Shown here: positions 7,934 through 16,292 of the stretch, in pieces
Position numbering within the stretch: the stretch's first letter is position 1
How the letters are laid out: the number at the start of each line of letters is the position of its first letter
Source of the DNA: Opitutus sp.
GTDB taxonomy: Bacteria > Verrucomicrobiota > Verrucomicrobiae > Opitutales > Opitutaceae
DNA length: 50,186 nucleotides
Assembly: GCA_009695065.1 (NCBI GenBank)
Contig: SIBR01000026.1
Span: 1 to 50,186 of the forward strand
Direction of reading: 5' to 3'
Notes under the pieces: generated by a model
What the model was told of the DNA's origin: nothing
What the model saw: only the letters and a program-made list of their open reading frames with translations
Databases searched by the model: none
Program-made: the position numbers and the translations under genes

Positions 7934-8458
7934 TCACCCTTTCCGTTCGCGCGGGAACTCGTCGCGAAACCAGCTGTTGAGCAGCGCCTTTTCGTAGCGG
8001 AGCGAATCGCTCCGGTCGAGGAAGGCGGAAGTCAACATGAACGCGTGGTCGGTGAGCTCCCGCTTGCCCTGCTTGAACACGTTGCCCTCGGCGTCCGTCA
8101 GGCGGAACGAGAGCACGAGCCGCGGCGGGTAGATCTCCTTGACGATACGCACGTCGTCCATCCGGGCGCTTCGTCCCGGCGGAAAATCGCCAGCCAAGTC
8201 GATGTCCAGGAAGGTCACGGCCAGCTTTTGACCGGCGGGGACATACAGGGCGGCTTGGCTGGCGACGTAATCGCGGAACTGATCGAGGTAGCCATTGCGG
8301 TCGCCGTCGGAGTTCGCGCTGCTCCGGATGTCCGTGAATTTTTCGGGCTCGAAAAAGTTCACTTCCCCGGACGCAGACGTCGGAGTCGGGGCCGCCCGCA
8401 ACGCGGTCCCGGCGGCCAGAAGTGCAATCATGGTGAAGAGAAGCTGATGAGTTTTCAT
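7934..8458 (-). CDS. DUF3016 domain-containing secreted protein
   Basis: 174 aa from the ATG at 8458. The frame continues upstream to 8800 but that part reads through a repeat element. The N-terminus MKTHQLLFTMIALLAAGTALRAAP is a convincing signal peptide. The rest matches the DUF3016 pattern: VNFFEPEKFTDIRSS, then an extended acidic/amphipathic region with YLDQFRDYVASQAALYVPAGQKLAVTFLDIDLAGDF and a beta-rich C-terminal half with PPRLVLSFRLTDAEGNV. DUF3016 proteins are small periplasmic proteins of unknown function. No partner gene is obvious. Confidence 0.75.
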   Translation of the reverse strand: MKTHQLLFTMIALLAAGTALRAAPTPTSASGEVNFFEPEKFTDIRSSANSDGDRNGYLDQFRDYVASQAALYVPAGQKLAVTFLDIDLAGDFPPGRSARMDDVRIVKEIYPPRLVLSFRLTDAEGNVFKQGKRELTDHAFMLTSAFLDRSDSLRYEKALLNSWFRDEFPRERKG

Positions 8459-8815
8459 GGTAATAAGTTTACTGGGTTGCCCCCTTAGCCGTAACAATTC
8501 AGTCGGAGGGCGTTTTCTCTCCGAAAACGAAGGCGCTGAAAGGTGGACGGCGACCTCCGGGCGCCGTCTCCGAAGGTACGCTCGAAGAACGCGCCCGGAG
8601 GTCGCGTTCCACCCCAATCCAACTGCATCGTTACTGCTTAGATGAAGCGCCGTGGCACAAGTTCCCTTCCCAAACATTAAAGTTTTGAAAGGATCGGGGG
8701 CGGACGGACCAGGGCCCCTCGCCGATACCAGCGTCGCCCATGAGATGGACCTTGTGCGGCAGGGCCGCCGCTCCGAGGCGTCCGCCCGTGCGTTTCGCAA
8801 CCGTTTACCGATTTT
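8459..8815. other. Gene-free repeat region upstream of DUF3016 gene
   Basis: A 357-base stretch without a credible gene. It holds the inverted 24-base repeats listed at 8484-8641 with a long hairpin inside, then about 170 bases with nothing I recognise up to the end of the YdeP-like gene. The promoter of the DUF3016 gene must lie near or inside the repeat. Confidence 0.6.
8484..8641. mobile_element. MITE-like element: 24-bp inverted termini around a hairpin
   Basis: Left arm 8484-8507 begins CTTAGCCGTAAC; right arm 8618-8641, read on the minus strand, begins CTAAGCAGTAAC. The two agree at 19 of 24 positions. A second pair of the same termini is at 14131-14154 and 14261-14283. The interior contains an unrelated-looking hairpin, CGACCTCCGGGCGC (8551-8564) with GCGCCCGGAGGTCG (8591-8604), bounded by GGTGGA/TCCACC. 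There is no coding capacity. A non-autonomous transposable element is the simplest reading. Confidence 0.55.
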
Positions 8816-11230
8816 TCAGGGAGCAACGCGGACGTCTCGGAGCGACGTCCCTACCGGGCACGAAGACGTCTTACTCTGCCAGCGGGCCGCCGCCGCGATC
8901 GTCACCACGACAAATTTGCTCGTGGGCGTATTGCTCTTCGCCGCCACGCTGTCGATCGGCACCAGGACGTTGGTCTCCGGAAAATACGTGGCCACGCAGC
9001 CCCGGGGAATACGATAGGGCGCCACCATGAAGGCCCGCGCCAGGCGTTCCACCCCGCCAAAGCGGTTGGTCAGGTCCACAAACTGGCCCTGCTGCAGACC
9101 CGCCGCGCGAATGTCCTCCGCGTGCATGAACACCACGCGGCGGCCGTTGAAGATGCCGCGGTAGCGATCATCGAGCCCATAAATCGTGGTGTTGAACTGA
9201 TCATGAGTCCGGATCGTCATCATCACGAACTCGCCGGGCGCAAATTTCCGCTGCGGAATCGGCGCGACGGTGAAATTGGCGCGGCCGTTCGGCGTACGCC
9301 ATTCGCGGCGGTCGCGGGGCGCGTTCGGCAGATAGAAGGGACCCGAACGGGCCCGGCGGTTGTAGTCTTCGAAACCAGGCACGACGCGTTCGATGCGATC
9401 GCGAATGAGGTCGTAATGGCCCTCGAACTCGCCCCAGGGAATTTGGCTGGCGATACTACGCCGGTCTCGCGGCGATGGGACCGCCACCACGGCAAAAACC
9501 GCCCGCGCCAGGCGGCAGACAATCGCGGGCTCGCTGAGTAATTGGGGCGACGCGGGCGCGAGTTTGCCCCGGGAGGAATTGATGATGCCCATCGAGTCCT
9601 CGGTGGTGACGAATTGTTCGCCGCCGGCCTGCTGGTCACGCTCACTGCGGCCCAGACAGGGCAGGATCAGGGCGGTGCGACCCGTCACCAGGTGCGAACG
9701 ATTGAGTTTGGTTGCGACGTGGGCCGTCAAGGTGCAGCGGCGCAGGGCCGCGGCGGTGAATTCCGTGTCCGGGGTGGCCGACAGGAAATTTCCCCCCAGG
9801 GCGACGAAGACCCTGACGCGCCCGCCGTGCATCGCCCGAATCGCGTCCACCGTGTCGAGCCCGGCGGCGCGCGGCGCCTTCATCCCAAATTCCGCGTCGA
9901 GCCGATCCAGCCACCAGTCCGGCATCTTTTCGAAGATGCCCATCGTGCGATCGCCCTGCACATTGGAGTGGCCACGCACGGGGCAGGGACCGGCGCCGGG
10001 CCGGCCGATGTTGCCGCGCACCAACAGAAAGTTGACGATCTGCTGAATCGTCTCGACCGCATTGGGCTGCTGGGTGAGCCCCATGGCCCAGCAGCAAATC
10101 GTCGCGCGGGAGCGCATCGCGAGGGCGGCCGCGGCGGCGATCTCGTTTCGAGACACGCCGCTTTCCGTCACGATCGTGGCCCAATCGGTCGCGCGCAAAT
10201 CCGCCGCCAGCGCCTCGAACCCGTGGGTGTGGGCCGCGATGAAATCGTGATCGAAAACGGTCCCCGGCGCGCCGGCCTCCGCGGCGAGCATTTCCTTCAT
10301 CAGGCCTTTGAAGAGTGCGAGGTCGCCGCCGATGCGCGGTTGCAGCCAAAGGTCGGCGAGACGCGCCCCGTCGCCGGCCAGCGTGGGCAGCGCCTTCAGG
10401 GGATGCAGAAAATCCTGCGGGTTCTTGAAACGCTCCGTGCCGATCTCGGGCAGGGGGTTGATGGTAATGATCTTCGCCCCCCGCGCCTTGGCGGACTCGA
10501 GCGCGGCGAGCATCCGCGGGTGATTGGTGCCGGGATTCTGGCCGACCACGAAGATCGCATCCGCCAGTTCGAAGTCCTCGAGTTTCACCGTGCCCTTGCC
10601 CATGCCCAGGCTCTCGGTGAGCGCGACGCCGCTCGACTCATGGCACATGTTGGAGCAATCGGGCAGGTTGTTCGTGCCAAAGAGCCGCGCCAAAAGCTGC
10701 CAGAGAAACGCCGCCTCGTTGCTGGTCCGGCCCGAGGTGTAGAACGCCGCCGCGTCCGGGGTCGGCAACGCCTGCAGTTCACGGGCGATCAGGGTGAACG
10801 CGTCGTCCCAGCTGATGGGCGCGTAATACGTGGCTCCCGACCGCAGCACCAGGGGCTCGGTCAGCCGGCCCTGGGCGTTGAGCCAGTGGTCGCTCTCGGC
10901 GGCGAGTCCCGCGACGGAATGCGCGGCGAAGAATTCACGGGAGGCGCGGCGCGGGGTCGCTTCATCAGCGACGGCCTTGGCGCCGTTTTCACAAAATTCA
11001 AAAACATGCCGGTTCGCATCCGGGCTCGGCCACGCGCACGACTGGCAATCGAAGCCATCCGACTGGTTGACGTCGAGCAGTGCCCGCGTCCCCCGCGCCA
11101 CGCCCATCGCACCCACCAACCGGGCGGTTTGGACCACGGCGGCAAGTCCCGCCGCGGCGGAACTGGGTGCGCCCAGCCGCGGCGAATCACGCTCGGGCGG
11201 CGGCTGCGCGGACGGGGTCGGTTCGGCCAT
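8816..11230 (-). CDS. FdhF/YdeP family molybdopterin oxidoreductase
   Basis: 804 aa from the ATG at 11230 (MAEPTPSAQPPPERD); the frame is open upstream but overlaps another gene region. Resembles YdeP/FdhF-type formate-dehydrogenase-like proteins with a bis-MGD molybdenum centre. Visible marks: FDCQSCAWPSPD near residue 60, YYAPISWDDAFTLIARELQAL, PDCSNMCHESSGVALTESLG, FVVGQNPGTNHPRMLAALE, ITINPLPEIGTERFKNPQ, RGNIGRPGAGPCPVRGHSNVQG, MTIRTHDQFNTTIYGLDDRYRG, and the C-terminal ADIRAAGLQQGQFVDLTNRFGG. No N-terminal 4Fe-4S CxxCxxxC motif and no Tat signal are visible, consistent with a cytoplasmic YdeP-like enzyme of poorly defined substrate. The last about 22 residues after VVVTIAAA come from a repeat-like hairpin sequence (8830-8850) and look like read-through. 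No fdhD or Mo-cofactor gene is next to it. Confidence 0.85.
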   Translation of the reverse strand: MAEPTPSAQPPPERDSPRLGAPSSAAAGLAAVVQTARLVGAMGVARGTRALLDVNQSDGFDCQSCAWPSPDANRHVFEFCENGAKAVADEATPRRASREFFAAHSVAGLAAESDHWLNAQGRLTEPLVLRSGATYYAPISWDDAFTLIARELQALPTPDAAAFYTSGRTSNEAAFLWQLLARLFGTNNLPDCSNMCHESSGVALTESLGMGKGTVKLEDFELADAIFVVGQNPGTNHPRMLAALESAKARGAKIITINPLPEIGTERFKNPQDFLHPLKALPTLAGDGARLADLWLQPRIGGDLALFKGLMKEMLAAEAGAPGTVFDHDFIAAHTHGFEALAADLRATDWATIVTESGVSRNEIAAAAALAMRSRATICCWAMGLTQQPNAVETIQQIVNFLLVRGNIGRPGAGPCPVRGHSNVQGDRTMGIFEKMPDWWLDRLDAEFGMKAPRAAGLDTVDAIRAMHGGRVRVFVALGGNFLSATPDTEFTAAALRRCTLTAHVATKLNRSHLVTGRTALILPCLGRSERDQQAGGEQFVTTEDSMGIINSSRGKLAPASPQLLSEPAIVCRLARAVFAVVAVPSPRDRRSIASQIPWGEFEGHYDLIRDRIERVVPGFEDYNRRARSGPFYLPNAPRDRREWRTPNGRANFTVAPIPQRKFAPGEFVMMTIRTHDQFNTTIYGLDDRYRGIFNGRRVVFMHAEDIRAAGLQQGQFVDLTNRFGGVERLARAFMVAPYRIPRGCVATYFPETNVLVPIDSVAAKSNTPTSKFVVVTIAAAARWQSKTSSCPVGTSLRDVRVAP

Positions 11231-11297
11231 CTGCCCAACGTGGCGGGGTCGGACGTCCGATTCAATCCCAGGAAGAGCGCGGCCCATCCAACCGGCG

Positions 11298-12278
11298 CTA
11301 TTTCTTCGCGGGAGGCGACGGCGCACCCGGCGCGACGGACGGCACCACGATCGCCGGCGCATTGGGATCGAAGGCCGGCGCTTTCGGGCTGACCGCGGGA
11401 GCATTGGGATCGGCGACCGGCAACTTCGCCCCGACGGCGGGCGCGTTGGGATCGAAGGCCGGGGCGTTGGGATCGAAGAGAGGCCGACCCCCGCGCCGTT
11501 GCGCGGCGGCGTCCGCCCGCGCGGTCGCGCTTTCGGCCGGCACCGCCACCGCGTCGGGCGCAAGGGCGGGCTTGGGCGTTTCCACCATAGCCTGCACCTC
11601 CGACCGCTTCTGAACTTCCTTCGCGACGCTGTACATGTAGTCGGTGGCCTGTTTCATCAGCACGCGAATCTCGGCCCTCGAATTTGGATCGCCGAAAACC
11701 AGGTACGGCGCAGAAGCAAAGTGCTCGAGACTGTCGCCGATCAACGGGTGATTGGCCGAGCGCAGCGCGACGAGCGGCGGAAGCAGCCGCCAGCGCCAGC
11801 CTCGCCGCCGGGCCTCGAAAGGAACCCGTGCGACGATCGTTTCGCCTTCGTGATGGGAGACCTGGATCAAGAGCGGCAGGGCGGGCACCGGCGGTCCCTG
11901 GCCCGGGAGAAAGATATTGAACTTCAAATCCCGCTGGCGCGCCGCCTGCAGGCGCTCCTGCAGCTGCCGATACGCGTCCGTCCCGTTGGTCACGGCCGGG
12001 ATGTAGAGCGGTTTGCGCAGCGTCAGTTTGATCTCCGCGGCATAGCGAATGCGCTGGGAATCGACGTGATCGGTTTCCTCAAAAGTCACACCGTCCGCCT
12101 GCAGCGGCTGGCGCGCACTGGAGTAGAGTGGAATGACGCCAGACCGGAGCAATCCCAGCTCTTTACCGGAGGAAACGCTGGGAACAGAGAGCGTCAGATT
12201 TCTTACCGTTCTTCCGTTGTCTCCGTTTCCTCCTTTAAAATATAATAGGCGCCGGGCCGGGCGGGCTTGCGCCCGCAT
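11298..12278 (-). CDS. Uncharacterised protein with C-terminal DPNAPA repeats
   Basis: Up to 326 aa; I do not recognise a family. The central part (LTLRKPLYIPAVTNGTDAYRQLQERLQAARQRDLKFNI... LLIQVSHHEGETIVARVPFEARRRGWRWRL) looks like a genuine folded domain. The last about 65 residues are Pro/Ala-rich, with four DPNAPA units, two further degenerate units (GAKLPVA, SPKAPA) and a PSPPAKK end. The start is uncertain: codons 1-45 overlap an inverted GGAGGAAACG-containing intergenic sequence, and a GTG at 12089 preceded by AGGCGG would give about 263 aa. No signal peptide is visible from any start. It is divergent from the MFS gene at 12329. Confidence 0.55.
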   Translation of the reverse strand: MRAQARPARRLLYFKGGNGDNGRTVRNLTLSVPSVSSGKELGLLRSGVIPLYSSARQPLQADGVTFEETDHVDSQRIRYAAEIKLTLRKPLYIPAVTNGTDAYRQLQERLQAARQRDLKFNIFLPGQGPPVPALPLLIQVSHHEGETIVARVPFEARRRGWRWRLLPPLVALRSANHPLIGDSLEHFASAPYLVFGDPNSRAEIRVLMKQATDYMYSVAKEVQKRSEVQAMVETPKPALAPDAVAVPAESATARADAAAQRRGGRPLFDPNAPAFDPNAPAVGAKLPVADPNAPAVSPKAPAFDPNAPAIVVPSVAPGAPSPPAKK

Positions 12279-12328
12279 CTTCGCCCTGACTTCTTCGCGA
12301 TGCTCCCTTTCCTTACTCGCAACCTCTC

Positions 12329-13681
12329 ATGCCAACCACCCCTTCCACGCCCCCCACCGACAGACGCCTGATCGCCGTCCTCGCCGCCGCCGCCCTCGGC
12401 TGGATGTTCGACGGCTTGGAGATGGGCATGTTTCCGCTGATCGCCCGACCCGCGCTGCAGCACATGCAGGCAACCCAGGGCGTGGCCGTCACCGATTCGT
12501 TCGTCGGTCTTTGGATGGGCTACGTGACCGCGGCGTTTTTGCTGGGGGCGGCCGGCGGCGGCGTGCTGTTTGGCTGGCTGGGTGACAAAATCGGCCGGGT
12601 CCGCGCGATGGCGCTGAGCATCCTCTGCTATTCGCTCTTCACGGGCCTCGTCTATTTCGCCACGGAGCCATGGCACCTGCTCGTCACCCGCTTCGTCGCC
12701 GCGTTCGGCATGGGCGGGGAATGGTCGCTCGGCGTCGCCCTCGTCATGGAGGTATGGCCCGAAAAGCATCGTCCCATCCTGGCGGGAGTGATTGGCGCCG
12801 CCGCCAACGTGGGCTATGTGCTCATCGCCGTCATTGGGGTCGGGTTCACCATCACGACAGAGTCGTGGCGCTGGGTCGCCCTCGTGGGCGCCGCGCCCGC
12901 GATTCTGACGTTTGCGATCCTCGCCTTCGTGCCCGAGTCGGAACGATGGAAGGAAGCCCAAAAGGATTCCCCCGGCCAACCGCTGCGCGAAGTCCTGCGT
13001 CCGCCGCTCCTCAAGGCCACGCTGCTCGCGACGCTCTTCGCGTCGGTTGCGCTCATCGGCACCTGGGGTTCCGTCCAATGGCTGCCACTATGGGCCGACC
13101 AGATGGCCCAGGAGCAGTCCGTGACCAAGGCGCGGGCGGAGCTCGCTGCGCCCGGCGCCACTGTTCCCGCCTCCGAGGCGGCGGTCCTGACGCGCGCCAA
13201 GGAGCTCAAGGACAATCGCGCCAAGGCCTACACGCAGGGCGCTTCCGCCGTCGGCGCGATCGTCGGCTGCCTGCTCGGCGCCTGGATGGGCGGCCGCCTC
13301 GGTCGCCGGCCGGCGTATTTCCTCCTCTGCCTCGCGTCCCTGCTCAGTTGTGCGTGGCTCTTCCGCTCCTTTCACACGTACGACCTGGGTTTCCTCGCGC
13401 TGACGTTCGTCATCGGCGGATTTACCGCCGCATTCTATGGCTGGCTGCCGCTCTACCTGCCGGAGCTCTTTCCCACGCGCGTGCGGGCCACGGGTCAGGG
13501 GCTTTCCTTCAATTCGGGGCGCATCCTCGCGGCGGTCGGTGCCCTGCAGATGGGCAGCTTGATGCAGCATTTCAACGGCAGCTACGCCAAGGCCGGCGCC
13601 GTGATCACGTTAATCTACATCGTCGGAATGGTCGTGATCTGGCTCGCCCCGGAAACCAAGGGCCGGCCATTGCCGGAGTGA
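12329..13681 (+). CDS. MFS transporter (sialate/aromatic acid:H+ symporter-like)
   Basis: 450 aa, about 12 transmembrane helices. N-terminal helix LAAAALGWMFDGLEMGMFPLIA contains the GWxFDGxE-type motif of the SHS/AAHS carriers. The loop 2-3 motif is GWLGDKIGRVRAMALSI, and FGMGGEWSLGVALVMEVWPEKHRPILAGVIGAAANVGY is the conserved helix 4-5 segment. A long central loop (about residues 245-300) is charged. WLPLYLPELFPTRVRATGQGLSFNSGR is the equivalent C-terminal signature. The substrate is probably an organic acid. There is no catabolic gene beside it on the same strand, so the substrate cannot be inferred from context. Confidence 0.85.
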   Translation: MPTTPSTPPTDRRLIAVLAAAALGWMFDGLEMGMFPLIARPALQHMQATQGVAVTDSFVGLWMGYVTAAFLLGAAGGGVLFGWLGDKIGRVRAMALSILCYSLFTGLVYFATEPWHLLVTRFVAAFGMGGEWSLGVALVMEVWPEKHRPILAGVIGAAANVGYVLIAVIGVGFTITTESWRWVALVGAAPAILTFAILAFVPESERWKEAQKDSPGQPLREVLRPPLLKATLLATLFASVALIGTWGSVQWLPLWADQMAQEQSVTKARAELAAPGATVPASEAAVLTRAKELKDNRAKAYTQGASAVGAIVGCLLGAWMGGRLGRRPAYFLLCLASLLSCAWLFRSFHTYDLGFLALTFVIGGFTAAFYGWLPLYLPELFPTRVRATGQGLSFNSGRILAAVGALQMGSLMQHFNGSYAKAGAVITLIYIVGMVVIWLAPETKGRPLPE

Positions 13682-13723
13682 GCGACGAACGATTCTAATA
13701 CGAATTACGAAACGTCTCTGAAC

Positions 13724-13789
13724 TGTAGGGCCAGTCCCTCAGCCGCGGGTTCGCCGGGCCGCGGACTGCCGACAAGCAGCAGCCCTACA
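13724..13789. repeat. REP-like element bounded by TGTAGGGC/GCCCTACA
   Basis: Perfect 8-bp outer arms TGTAGGGC and GCCCTACA enclose a GC-rich stem (GCCGCGG with CCGCGG). The overall build matches the GTAG-bounded elements at 2391 and 45109. Confidence 0.65.
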
Positions 13790-13950
13790 TGAGTCCAATT
13801 TCGAACTGCAATTGGTATAACCCGGATGCATCACCAAATCTTCTTTTGGGCGCATCTGCTGTCCGCGCTCGGCAAGCGCGGAAAGGCGACTTCGTTGCGG
13901 TTAGCCCCGCCAAAGTCGGCCCGACAGGGTACATCCATCCCACCTCTAAG

Positions 13951-14130
13951 AGGCTGTCGAAAACCCCTGTTTGTCATTCTGAGCGCCAGCGAAGAATCCA
14001 TAGAATCGGCGTTGGATTCTTCGCTGCGCTGCCAATGAACTTATATTGTTCATTGGCTTGTTCCACACAAGCCGCCGCGGCTTGATATGGGTCTCAGAAT
14101 GACAGAAAAAGAAGGACTTTTGGACACACC
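13951..14130. mobile_element. MITE-like element with TGTCATTCTGAG termini and internal hairpins
   Basis: Perfect 12-bp inverted repeats TGTCATTCTGAG (13972-13983) and CTCAGAATGACA (14093-14104). Outside them, imperfect outer ends AGGCTGTC.. and ..GACACACC continue the symmetry, and the whole is flanked by direct CTAAG repeats (13946-13950 and 14131-14135). The interior folds into three successive hairpins: CAGCGAAGAATCCA/TGGATTCTTCGCTG (13987-14000 with 14013-14026), GCCAATGAAC/GTTCATTGGC (14031-14040 with 14048-14057) and CAAGCCGC/GCGGCTTG (14068-14084). No coding capacity. The GTCATTCTGAG...GAAGAATCC wording resembles intergenic repeats common in other phyla. Confidence 0.65.
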
Positions 14131-14283
14131 CTAAGCCGTAACCATGAAGTCGGAAAGCGCGAAAGCCATTGATAACGTGCTGCATGAGAAGCGGATTCCT
14201 ACTGCATTGCAATCGGAATTTTGTTCACCGAATTGCCGTCGTTTTCACTCGTGATGAACTTCGACTGCATGGATACGGCTAAG
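14131..14283. mobile_element. Second copy of the CTTAGCCGTAAC inverted-repeat element
   Basis: Left arm 14131-14154 begins CTAAGCCGTAACCATG; right arm 14261-14283, read on the minus strand, begins CTTAGCCGTATCCATG. The arms match each other at all but about four positions and match the arms at 8484 and 8618. The interior of about 106 bases is unlike the interior of the first copy. The MITE-like element at 13951 ends exactly at this left arm. Confidence 0.5.
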
Positions 14284-14298
14284 TGTGATGGATGCAGG

Positions 14299-15423
14299 CT
14301 AACGCGGCTGGAGCGAGGCTCCGCTCGCCTCGTCGAACAGATGAGCGTGGGCCAGGTCGAACATGACCTCGATCCATTGGCCGGGGGCGAAATGATCGGT
14401 GGGCGGGACCCGCGCGATAAAGGAGTTCACGCCGGTGCTGAGATGGACGTGGGTTTCGGCCCCCATGGGCTCGCAGATTTCAACCAGGGCGCGACAGGGA
14501 GCGGCCGCCGCACCCCGGGACCGGCTGACGTTCTCAGGCCGGATGCCGAAGACCACGTCGCGGTCGACCTGCGCGGCGGCCAGGCCCGAAAGCCGGGCGT
14601 CGAGCGCGACGCGGGCGGGGCGTTCACCGCCGTTGCGCTCGAGGAATACCAGGATGTCGCCGTCCCGAACGATCCGGCCCGGGAAGAAATTCATGGGCGG
14701 GGAGCCGATGAAGCCCGCCACATAGAGGTTGGCGGGCCGGTTGTAGAGCGCGAGCGGCACGTCGACCTGCATGATGCCGCCTTCCTTCATCACGCAGATC
14801 CGATCGCCCATCGTCATCGCCTCCACCTGGTCGTGGGTGACGTAGATCATCGTGGCGCCGAGGCGCGCGTGGAGCTTGGAAATTTCCGTGCGGGTCGAGG
14901 CGCGCATTTTCGCGTCGAGGTTGGAGAGGGGCTCGTCGAAGAGAAACACCTTGGGCTTGCGGACGATGGCCCGGCCCACGGCGACGCGCTGGCGCTGGCC
15001 GCCGGACAGGGCCTTGGGCCGGCGATCGAGCAGGTGGTCGATCTGGAGCATGCCCGCGGCTTCGCGGACGCGCGCGTCGATTTCGGACCGGGGGAACTTC
15101 CGCAGTTTCAGGCCGAAGGCCATGTTGTCGTAAACGCTCATGTGCGGATAAAGCGCGTAGTTTTGAAACACCATCGCGATGTCGCGATCCTTCGGCAGCA
15201 CGTCATTCACCACCTCGCCGGCGATCGCGATCGTGCCGCCGGAAATTTCCTCCAGCCCGGCGATCATCCGCAGGGTCGTTGACTTGCCGCAGCCCGACGG
15301 CCCCACCAGGACCATGAACTCGCGATCTTCGATCGTGAGGTTGATACCCTTCACGGCAGTCACCCCGGGCCCGTTTTTTTCCGGGTAGGTTTTGACGAGG
15401 TTTTCGATGACAACGCGAGCCAT
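14299..15423 (-). CDS. ABC transporter ATP-binding protein, MalK/UgpC family
   Basis: 374 aa from the ATG at 15423 ([16 protein letters not shown]). Energises carbohydrate uptake from the cytoplasmic side. Walker [10 protein letters not shown] (about 41-49), ABC signature LSGGQRQRV, Walker [17 protein letters not shown] and switch [16 protein letters not shown] are all intact. The C-terminal third holds the TOBE/OB regulatory domain typical of MalK/UgpC, with VFGIRPENV. It lies 17 bases after the permease gene at 15441. A single such ATPase can serve several importers in one cell, but here it is part of an operon with two permeases, with the matching binding protein at 33654. Confidence 0.9.
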   Translation of the reverse strand: MARVVIENLVKTYPEKNGPGVTAVKGINLTIEDREFMVLVGPSGCGKSTTLRMIAGLEEISGGTIAIAGEVVNDVLPKDRDIAMVFQNYALYPHMSVYDNMAFGLKLRKFPRSEIDARVREAAGMLQIDHLLDRRPKALSGGQRQRVAVGRAIVRKPKVFLFDEPLSNLDAKMRASTRTEISKLHARLGATMIYVTHDQVEAMTMGDRICVMKEGGIMQVDVPLALYNRPANLYVAGFIGSPPMNFFPGRIVRDGDILVFLERNGGERPARVALDARLSGLAAAQVDRDVVFGIRPENVSRSRGAAAAPCRALVEICEPMGAETHVHLSTGVNSFIARVPPTDHFAPGQWIEVMFDLAHAHLFDEASGASLQPR

Positions 15424-15440
15424 GGAGCAGCGGGCTGAAT

Positions 15441-16292
15441 TCAGCCCTTGATCGCGCCCTGCGAAAGGCCGCGGATGAAAAGGCGCATGCAGAACAGGAA
15501 GATGATGATAAGCGGGATCGCGGCGAGAAAGAAGGCCGCCATGATCTGGCCCCACTGCTTCACGTACTCGCCGTCGAGATAGATCAATCCGACGCCCACC
15601 GTGAAAAGTTCCTTGTCCCGCAGGACGATGAGGGGGAGCAGAAAATCGTTCCACATCCCGAGGAAGGACAGGATTGAGAGCGTGCCGATGATCGGGCCGG
15701 ACAGCGGCACCACGATCGTGACGATCTGTTGAAGATGACTGGCGCCGTCCATCTCCGCCGCCTCGAAGAGATCCTTCGGCAGGTCCGCGATGAAATTGCG
15801 CAGGACAAAGATGTTGAACACCTGCCCGCTCGCGACGCCGACGAAAATGAGCGCCCACAGCGTGTTTAGCAGGGAAAGGCGCTTCAACAGCATGAACAAC
15901 GGCACGATGTTGGCGATACCGGGAAGCAGCATCAGCACGAGGAAGGCGGACCAGAGGACCCCGGAAAACGGCAGGCGATGGCGCGCGAAGAAATAGGCGC
16001 CGAAGATCGCCAGGCCGATCGAACAGGCGGTGCCCGCGACGGCGACGAACACGGTGTTGGCGATGTAGGGGCCAACCAGTTTCAGGCCAAAAACCCAGTT
16101 TTCCCAGTGCCAGCTCGCGGGATTGGACGGCAACCAGGGATTGGCGATGAAGCCCGCGTTATCCTTGAACGAAACCTGCAGCATCATGTAGAGCGGGAAC
16201 AGCTCGACGAGGACCAGAAGGCCAATCACGAGATGGGCGGGCCAGTCCCGGTGCGAGCGGACGTCGGCTGAAATGGGCGGGGCGGGTTTCAT
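15441..16292 (-). CDS. Carbohydrate ABC transporter permease, MalG family
   Basis: 283 aa from the ATG at 16292, which overlaps the stop of the upstream permease gene in an ATGA; the longer open frame to 16415 overlaps that gene and is not used. Six transmembrane segments are apparent. The EAA loop [26 protein letters not shown] (about residues 185-210) is the docking site for the ATPase. Usual length for the MalG group. Translational coupling with the 16289 gene implies an obligate heterodimer. Confidence 0.9.
   Translation of the reverse strand: MKPAPPISADVRSHRDWPAHLVIGLLVLVELFPLYMMLQVSFKDNAGFIANPWLPSNPASWHWENWVFGLKLVGPYIANTVFVAVAGTACSIGLAIFGAYFFARHRLPFSGVLWSAFLVLMLLPGIANIVPLFMLLKRLSLLNTLWALIFVGVASGQVFNIFVLRNFIADLPKDLFEAAEMDGASHLQQIVTIVVPLSGPIIGTLSILSFLGMWNDFLLPLIVLRDKELFTVGVGLIYLDGEYVKQWGQIMAAFFLAAIPLIIIFLFCMRLFIRGLSQGAIKG

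Larger units (their letters stand above)
13682..14298. other. 617-base gene-free region of nested repeats
   Basis: No credible coding sequence. From left to right it holds a GTAG-bounded REP-like element (13724-13789), about 160 bases with a CCAATT/AATTGG palindrome (13795-13815) and nothing else I can name, a MITE-like element (13951-14130), and a pair of inverted 24-base repeats (14131-14283). The MFS gene enters from the left and the ABC ATPase gene from the right, so this is a convergent gap; repeats have accumulated where they interrupt no promoter. Confidence 0.65.

Noticed and set aside
9542..11392. A 616-codon plus-strand frame opposite the molybdopterin oxidoreductase
   Set aside because: Shadow frame; the minus-strand gene has all family segments.
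13789..14085. A 98-codon plus-strand frame in the repeat region
   Set aside because: It runs through the inverted repeats and hairpins of the MITE-like element and has no protein-like features.
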